In this document: positions 59,661 through 64,000 of the stretch, one piece after another
How positions within the stretch are numbered: the first letter of the stretch is position 1
Layout: each line of letters starts with the position of its first letter
Assembly: GCF_001577835.2 (NCBI RefSeq)
Contig: NC_029519.1
Coordinates: 39,669,977 to 39,733,976, forward strand
Length of the DNA: 64,000 bases
Direction: 5' to 3'
Origin: Coturnix japonica
Taxonomy: Eukaryota; Chordata; Aves; Galliformes; Phasianidae
Translations under genes and position numbers: made by a program
The notes under the pieces: generated by a model
Told to the model about the DNA's origin: nothing
What the model saw: the letters and a program-made list of their open reading frames with translations, nothing else
The model's database searches: none

Positions 59661-61680
59661 TTCCTTCTGTGCTGCTTGTTTCTGCTGGTGCTCTTTATAA
59701 GAGTTTTGCATAAACGCATTTTTTGCAGAAGAGCTTGACAGATCCATTACTAAGTATGTGGAGCCAGTAGTGCAGACACCCACATATCTGTATGAAACAA
59801 AGTGTTATGAGAATGTTAGAGGTATCTACCTGCATGTGGAGATAATGCTCAGATCATTCAACCCATCACTGACTCAGATGGAATAAAATTTGCCCATTCT
59901 GCTAACCTTTCTATGAGATACTTTGATACAGTTTGGGTTGGATTTTTTGATTGGATCCTTTCTATCTAAAGTGGAAGAACAGCAACCTTTTGCTTGTTCA
60001 TTCGTTGCCTTTATTTCACCTATTTGCATTGCTTTTCCAAACCCGTGTTTGTTTACTTTGCTTTAGCTAAAAATCAAGTCTGCATTTTTGACAGAAAAAC
60101 AACTCGAGGCACTTTGCTTATGTCATTGGAATGAGTCTGCCTCTGTCATATCCTCCCAGCAGCTTATGGTGCATCCTCAGCTTTTTCTCTTTTCACCTCC
60201 CACGAGTGAGTTAGTATGACATAAAGCCAGCAGGACCAAGGTTTCGCTCACTGGCATGTTGTATTCAGAGCTGCCAGATGCATCTGTTCTCCATTGCAAC
60301 CTGCAGAAAGGTTATGACTCTTACTTCCAAAGTGTGTTCGTGTGCCAGGACCAGGAAAGGTGGGGACAGCCACAGCCTCATCTACTGCCCTCTTCTTGCC
60401 ACACCCACTGCATTGCCCAATGACAGAGCCACTACTCACATTCACGCTGGATTAAACTCCTATTGTGTAAAAGTATACTGAATGGAAGCTCCCTGCTTGG
60501 GACTGATAGCAAAGGTTCTGCAGGTAGCACAAACATCGGTCCTGGCAAGTGGGGAGTGCTCAAGCTACACTCAATCAATGTGCAGGCATGCAGCCATTCA
60601 GGATACTGAAGGAAGGGAAAAGCCTACTGGAACACAGCCCATTAGCAGCAGAACACATAATTAAAGTGTGCATAACCAGCTTGTGTTTTTCCCCGAGCTT
60701 ATGAAGTGGTTACACTGAATCCCATACATCACCAAGAGCTTGGTGCAGAGGGAGAACTCAGGCTGACCGGAGTTGCTAGAGCATCTGTCATTAGGTTTTG
60801 GCTGAAGAAAAGATTAAGTTGTGAAAAGTTTTTTATTTTCTGAAGCTCACTGTGGGGAAACTGGAACTTGGGGTGAATGAAGATAGCAGCTCTTTTGGGG
60901 TGAGAGTGAAGTGTTTGGGGGCTGTTGATCTGTTTTTCCATTATTGAGCTGGGCCTTCCTGGTGATCTGCCCCAGTGCTACATAACAACACTGCAGGGGG
61001 ACCAGTCCTGCTTGATCTGAGCTGCCTGCGACAAAGGAATTGACAGCATTTAGGGCTATGGAGAGTGGTGCTAATAAATGTGTATATCAGGTATTAAAGA
61101 CCTACAATACTTAAGGTAAAAAGCATGATCACTCTCACTGTGTGTCTGCACAGCTCCAGCTGTGATCAAAGGCCTTTTGCTGGCAGCCACAGATAGGGGA
61201 TATCACCGTTATCTCTGTCTGATCACTTCCCAATCTCAGCACGGCTGTTCTCACCATTCCTTTTCTGAATGAGGAGGAGTTGAAGTGCAGGAGGAACCAG
61301 AGCACAGCAGGATCTGGACCCTGGCTCCTGGCATCTGGAGCAGCACGCTGCATGCTGATCACCCCCCTGGAAGTAGCATAAGACTTTATCACCAAGGGAC
61401 CAAAGATCTCATTTTTCACGATAGATCTCATTAGTTTGTTTTGCTGCCTTCTGGTTTTGCCATATATCATCAATCTTCTCTGGCAGATGCCAGGTCTCTC
61501 TAAAACTACATCCCTGCATACACAACAATGCCCACGGGTAATAGGAAACTGGGGTTTCAAGAGAAAACCCGATCCCAGTGCTAGATAATAGCAGTTTCCT
61601 AAATAAATGTGTGGTTGCCCCAAGGGCTGAGCTTGCTGCCAGATGCACCTTTTTCTGATTGGTGAGAGCAGCAAATGACG
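59661..61680. other. Spacer between MTHFD2L and EPGN
   Basis: About 2 kb without a supported gene. A long reverse-strand open stretch (about 61,135-61,761) runs across the EPGN promoter but begins at a non-ATG codon and shows no known domain. Control elements of EPGN may be here. Confidence 0.6.
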
Positions 61681-61784
61681 CTTCGTGGCATATAAGTGCA
61701 AGAGAAAACACGGCAGCACGGGTAAGTGGATCCAACGAGCAGCGGCAGAGGAGAGTTGCAAAGGTGCTAAAGCAGCTGCTTGCC
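61681..61784 (+). promoter_or_regulatory. EPGN core promoter and 5' UTR
   Basis: A TATA-like GCATATAAGTGC is centred at about 61,692, roughly 95 bp before the start codon. Initiation near 61,720 would leave a short 5' UTR free of upstream ATGs. There is no CpG island, consistent with a tissue-restricted gene. The start site is inferred. Confidence 0.6.
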
Positions 61785-61821
61785 ATGGCTTTTGGAATGC
61801 TCATCTACATTTTGCTGAAAG
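61785..61821 (+). CDS. EPGN: Epigen precursor, exon 1 (signal peptide start)
   Basis: Epigen is a secreted, membrane-anchored EGF-family ligand of EGFR (ErbB1). The exon encodes MAFGMLIYILLK plus one base (37 nt, phase 1), close to the human start MALGVPISVYLLF. The ATG has G at -3 and G at +4. The donor is CTGAAAG|GTGGGT. The identity rests on the match of exons 1 and 2 together, the same exon phase as EGF-ligand genes, and the position directly downstream of MTHFD2L as in human. Confidence 0.85.
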
Positions 61822-62299
61822 GTGGGTTTGGAGGGGCTTTTCCATGTCATGGTATACTGGGCTTTCCTGAGGAGAAGTTTAGTCTTTCTGAAATAAGCTG
61901 TAGGGGTGGGAACCATGGCAATGTGAAGCAGATTCATTTCAGTTCTTTTGAAACTGGGCAAAGTTTTAAAGGATAGAATGGAACCAAGACCCCGCTAAAA
62001 GAAATTTCTTTGGTATTTCTTTGGTAAGTAGGTGTAGTGTTTTCTGGTACTAAATTGCAGGTATCTTTGCCATAAGTTACATAGATAATAGAATGGAGAA
62101 TAGAATGGATGCGTGTTTGGGGATTCTACAAGCGTCTGTTTTCCCTACAATCATAATAGTTGCTCTGTAACAAAAGAAGGTTTGGGGCAAGTACTTCCTA
62201 AACTGTGCATTTCTGCATTGCATGAGAAGTGCATGAAGTGAGTGAATGTTATCTGGATGAAATGAACCTTGAATAGCCATGCTGAGTTTTCTGTTTCAG
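61822..62299 (+). other. EPGN intron 1
   Basis: 478 bp. Near 62,001-62,024 TTTCTTTGGTA occurs twice in tandem, and near 62,090-62,110 AGAATGGA is repeated. The acceptor is AGTTTTCTGTTTCAG. Confidence 0.8.
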
Positions 62300-62413
62300 T
62301 CAGCATCTGTTTGCATTACACAGCAATGGGGGCACTGAGTGAGGAGGCGGCTCTCACTGCTTCATCCCTCAGCACAGAACTGTGGAATAGCTGGACGAAA
62401 AACAACACTGAAG
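62300..62413 (+). CDS. EPGN: Epigen precursor, exon 2 (end of signal peptide, propeptide)
   Basis: It encodes residues 13-50 and the first base of codon 51 (114 nt, phase 1 at both ends). It reads VSICLHYTAMGALSEEAALT and onward to WNSWTKNNTEG, parallel to human AMTALTEEAAVTVTP...NWTVNKTEADNIEG. Hydrophobic residues run to about 22, the likely signal-peptide end, and there is one N-glycosylation sequon at Asn47 (NNT). The EGF domain, transmembrane helix and tail would be in later exons, which I did not find before the window end. Confidence 0.85.
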
Positions 62414-63838
62414 GTATTTGTGCTTTGTTCTTTTATTAATCACTGAGTAAAAGGAGATGTTTTGAGGCTGTTTGTGACAGATTGCCTGCACTTTTGATGG
62501 TCATTTTTGTTTTCAATAATGCCTGGTTTCCATCTGCCTTCAGTCTGAATCTTTATGCACTCAAGTGGGAATGCAGCAAACCAACATAAAGTGATGACAC
62601 GTTCATTGCTGTTACTCAGGAGTTTTTCTTTGTTGCAGTTTTGCTCTTGGCTATCACAGCTTCTGCAGCCCTTCTCAGAGTGTTAGCTCTCTTTTCTCTT
62701 TCTATTCTGACTGAAATGTGAACTCAAGCTATTTACTTGCCAACCTCTGAGCCCAGAGCACTGTGTTTATCCTGCCAGCTGCATTCTTGATGTGACTTCA
62801 GGTGCTAATGATGTCATTGCTTTGGGAGAGCTGTGCAATCTGGACCTGAGGTTTTGGCAGGTCAGTAAAGGAGGAAAGGATTTGAACTGTGATACTTATT
62901 AATGTCTTTGTACTTTTAAAAGAGCATATTGCACACGAATCATCTTGGGCTAATTTTAGGTCATCTGTCTTGCAAGCTTTCTTAGCAGATCCACATGCTT
63001 TTTATTTTTCTCATGACAAGCCAAGCTGCTGTGCTTTGTTCTCTTGTATCTAGTTTCTCACAGTGGTACAGTTTTACAGATACATGTGCATTCATATGTA
63101 TGCTATAAATGTTACACTATAATTTTGCGTAATGGATGTGCACATGCTCATACATACACACATATATATACAGACTTACAGAAGTCAAGGTGCTGTTGAT
63201 TTTTGACAACAGTAGTTTGACTTGGCAGTACGACACTTGCATGCTGGTTTTGTCTGTGATATGGTTCTTCCAGAGCACACAGGAATTTAAGGAACTAGCA
63301 ATATGTGTTGTTACTTCAGAAGTACCCAGTAGTATTTCTAGAAAGCAGGAATTATGGGTCAGATTTTAACAAATAAGAGATTTTTGTTTACAGGAGCACA
63401 ACCATGACTGCAGTTGTTCCATGTATATTTACGCTAGTTACATTTGTGCAAATTAACTATATACCCATGCTTCTAGTTAGAGAATGTTTCCCTTGGAAGT
63501 AATAATGCAAATGTATAAGCTATCAAGCATAAGTTTGCACAGGTAGTTAAAGGTATGTGTAGGTGGACCTTATCTACAGCCCTTGAAAAACCAGAAAATG
63601 GTATTTCTGGCAAGAAGATGAGAAAGAAATGCCTAAAGAATTACCAGAGAAATTGAATGGGTAGGATGATCTGGAGGAACTGGGAGTTTTCTGTGGGAGG
63701 TTCATTTCTGCTCAAGGAAGAGCAAGTCCATTTGCATCCCTCCTACAAGATCATGTCCTGTTTCCTTGTTTTATACCTCAGGTGGGCCTATGTAGCTGAG
63801 CTGGGGCTAGGAAACGCAAGGCTCCATGGTCAAAGAGT
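62414..63838 (+). other. EPGN intron 2 (start)
   Basis: I searched by eye for a six-cysteine EGF exon and saw none, so the intron probably continues past the window. A TA/CA-rich simple repeat lies near 63,150-63,172. Confidence 0.6.
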
Positions 63839-64000
63839 CATAGAATCACAAAGGTTGGTAAGGACCTCTAAGACCATCCAATCCAACCATCCAGCTATCA
63901 CCAGTAGTTCCCACTAAACTCAGTACAGCGTCTATGCTTTCCTTTAACACTCCCAGGGACAGCACCTCAACCACCTCCATGTGCAGCTTATTCCAGCACT
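63839..64000 (-). mobile_element. CR1 LINE, reverse strand, cut by window end
   Basis: TCATAGAATCACAAAGGTTG, then CCATCCAATCCAACCATCCA and CTCCCAGGGACAGCACCTCA, is the CR1 3' end in reverse complement. It continues out of the window and lies in EPGN intron 2. Confidence 0.93.

Noticed and set aside
1-64000. CRISPR array, bacterial operons, rRNA or tRNA genes
   Set aside because: No regularly spaced repeats, no ribosomal core sequences and no convincing tRNA A and B boxes were seen; the window is vertebrate nuclear DNA.

Overview
The window looks like bird nuclear DNA, most likely from a galliform such as chicken. This is inferred from the many CR1 LINE fragments with the avian 3' tail (reverse complement beginning CATAGAATCA), a short mariner-type element ending in a 29-bp inverted repeat, a small decayed LTR retrovirus fossil, and coding exons close to vertebrate MTHFD2L and EPGN. 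MTHFD2L followed by EPGN in the same orientation matches the gene order of the human 4q13 CXCL/EGF-ligand region (established knowledge).

Layout. Bases 1 to about 35,500 are AT-rich and I can support no host exon there. This part holds an LTR element fossil (about 6,007-8,760), several reverse-strand CR1 copies (about 14.1-14.8, 18.3, 20.0-20.7, 33.3-33.6 and 34.1-34.7 kb), simple repeats and AT palindromes. A CpG island at about 35,590-35,910 carries the first exon of MTHFD2L. The eight coding exons run on the plus strand to a stop at 58,305-58,307. All splice junctions were read by eye; the spliced frame is 1,029 nt (342 residues plus stop), and every known active-site and cofactor residue of the family that I checked is present. 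The 3' UTR runs to about 59.66 kb. After about 2 kb of spacer, the TATA-type promoter and first two coding exons of EPGN (epigen, an EGF-receptor ligand) follow at 61,785-62,413; the EGF-domain exons lie beyond the window or were not seen.

The genes do unrelated jobs: MTHFD2L is a mitochondrial one-carbon folate enzyme and EPGN a secreted growth-factor precursor. They are neighbours by conserved synteny, not by pathway.

The most unusual observation is a diverged direct duplication. About 125 bp from the upstream edge of the MTHFD2L CpG-island promoter (35,519-35,645) reappears about 2.2 kb downstream, just before the exon 2 acceptor (37,739-37,880). In the second copy almost every CpG, including a CRE-like GACGTCAC, has become TpG or CpA. 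Other points are a strong decoy acceptor 94 bp before exon 7, out-of-frame upstream ATGs in the promoter, and a 76-bp tandem duplication in intron 7. I found no clearly new multi-gene system.
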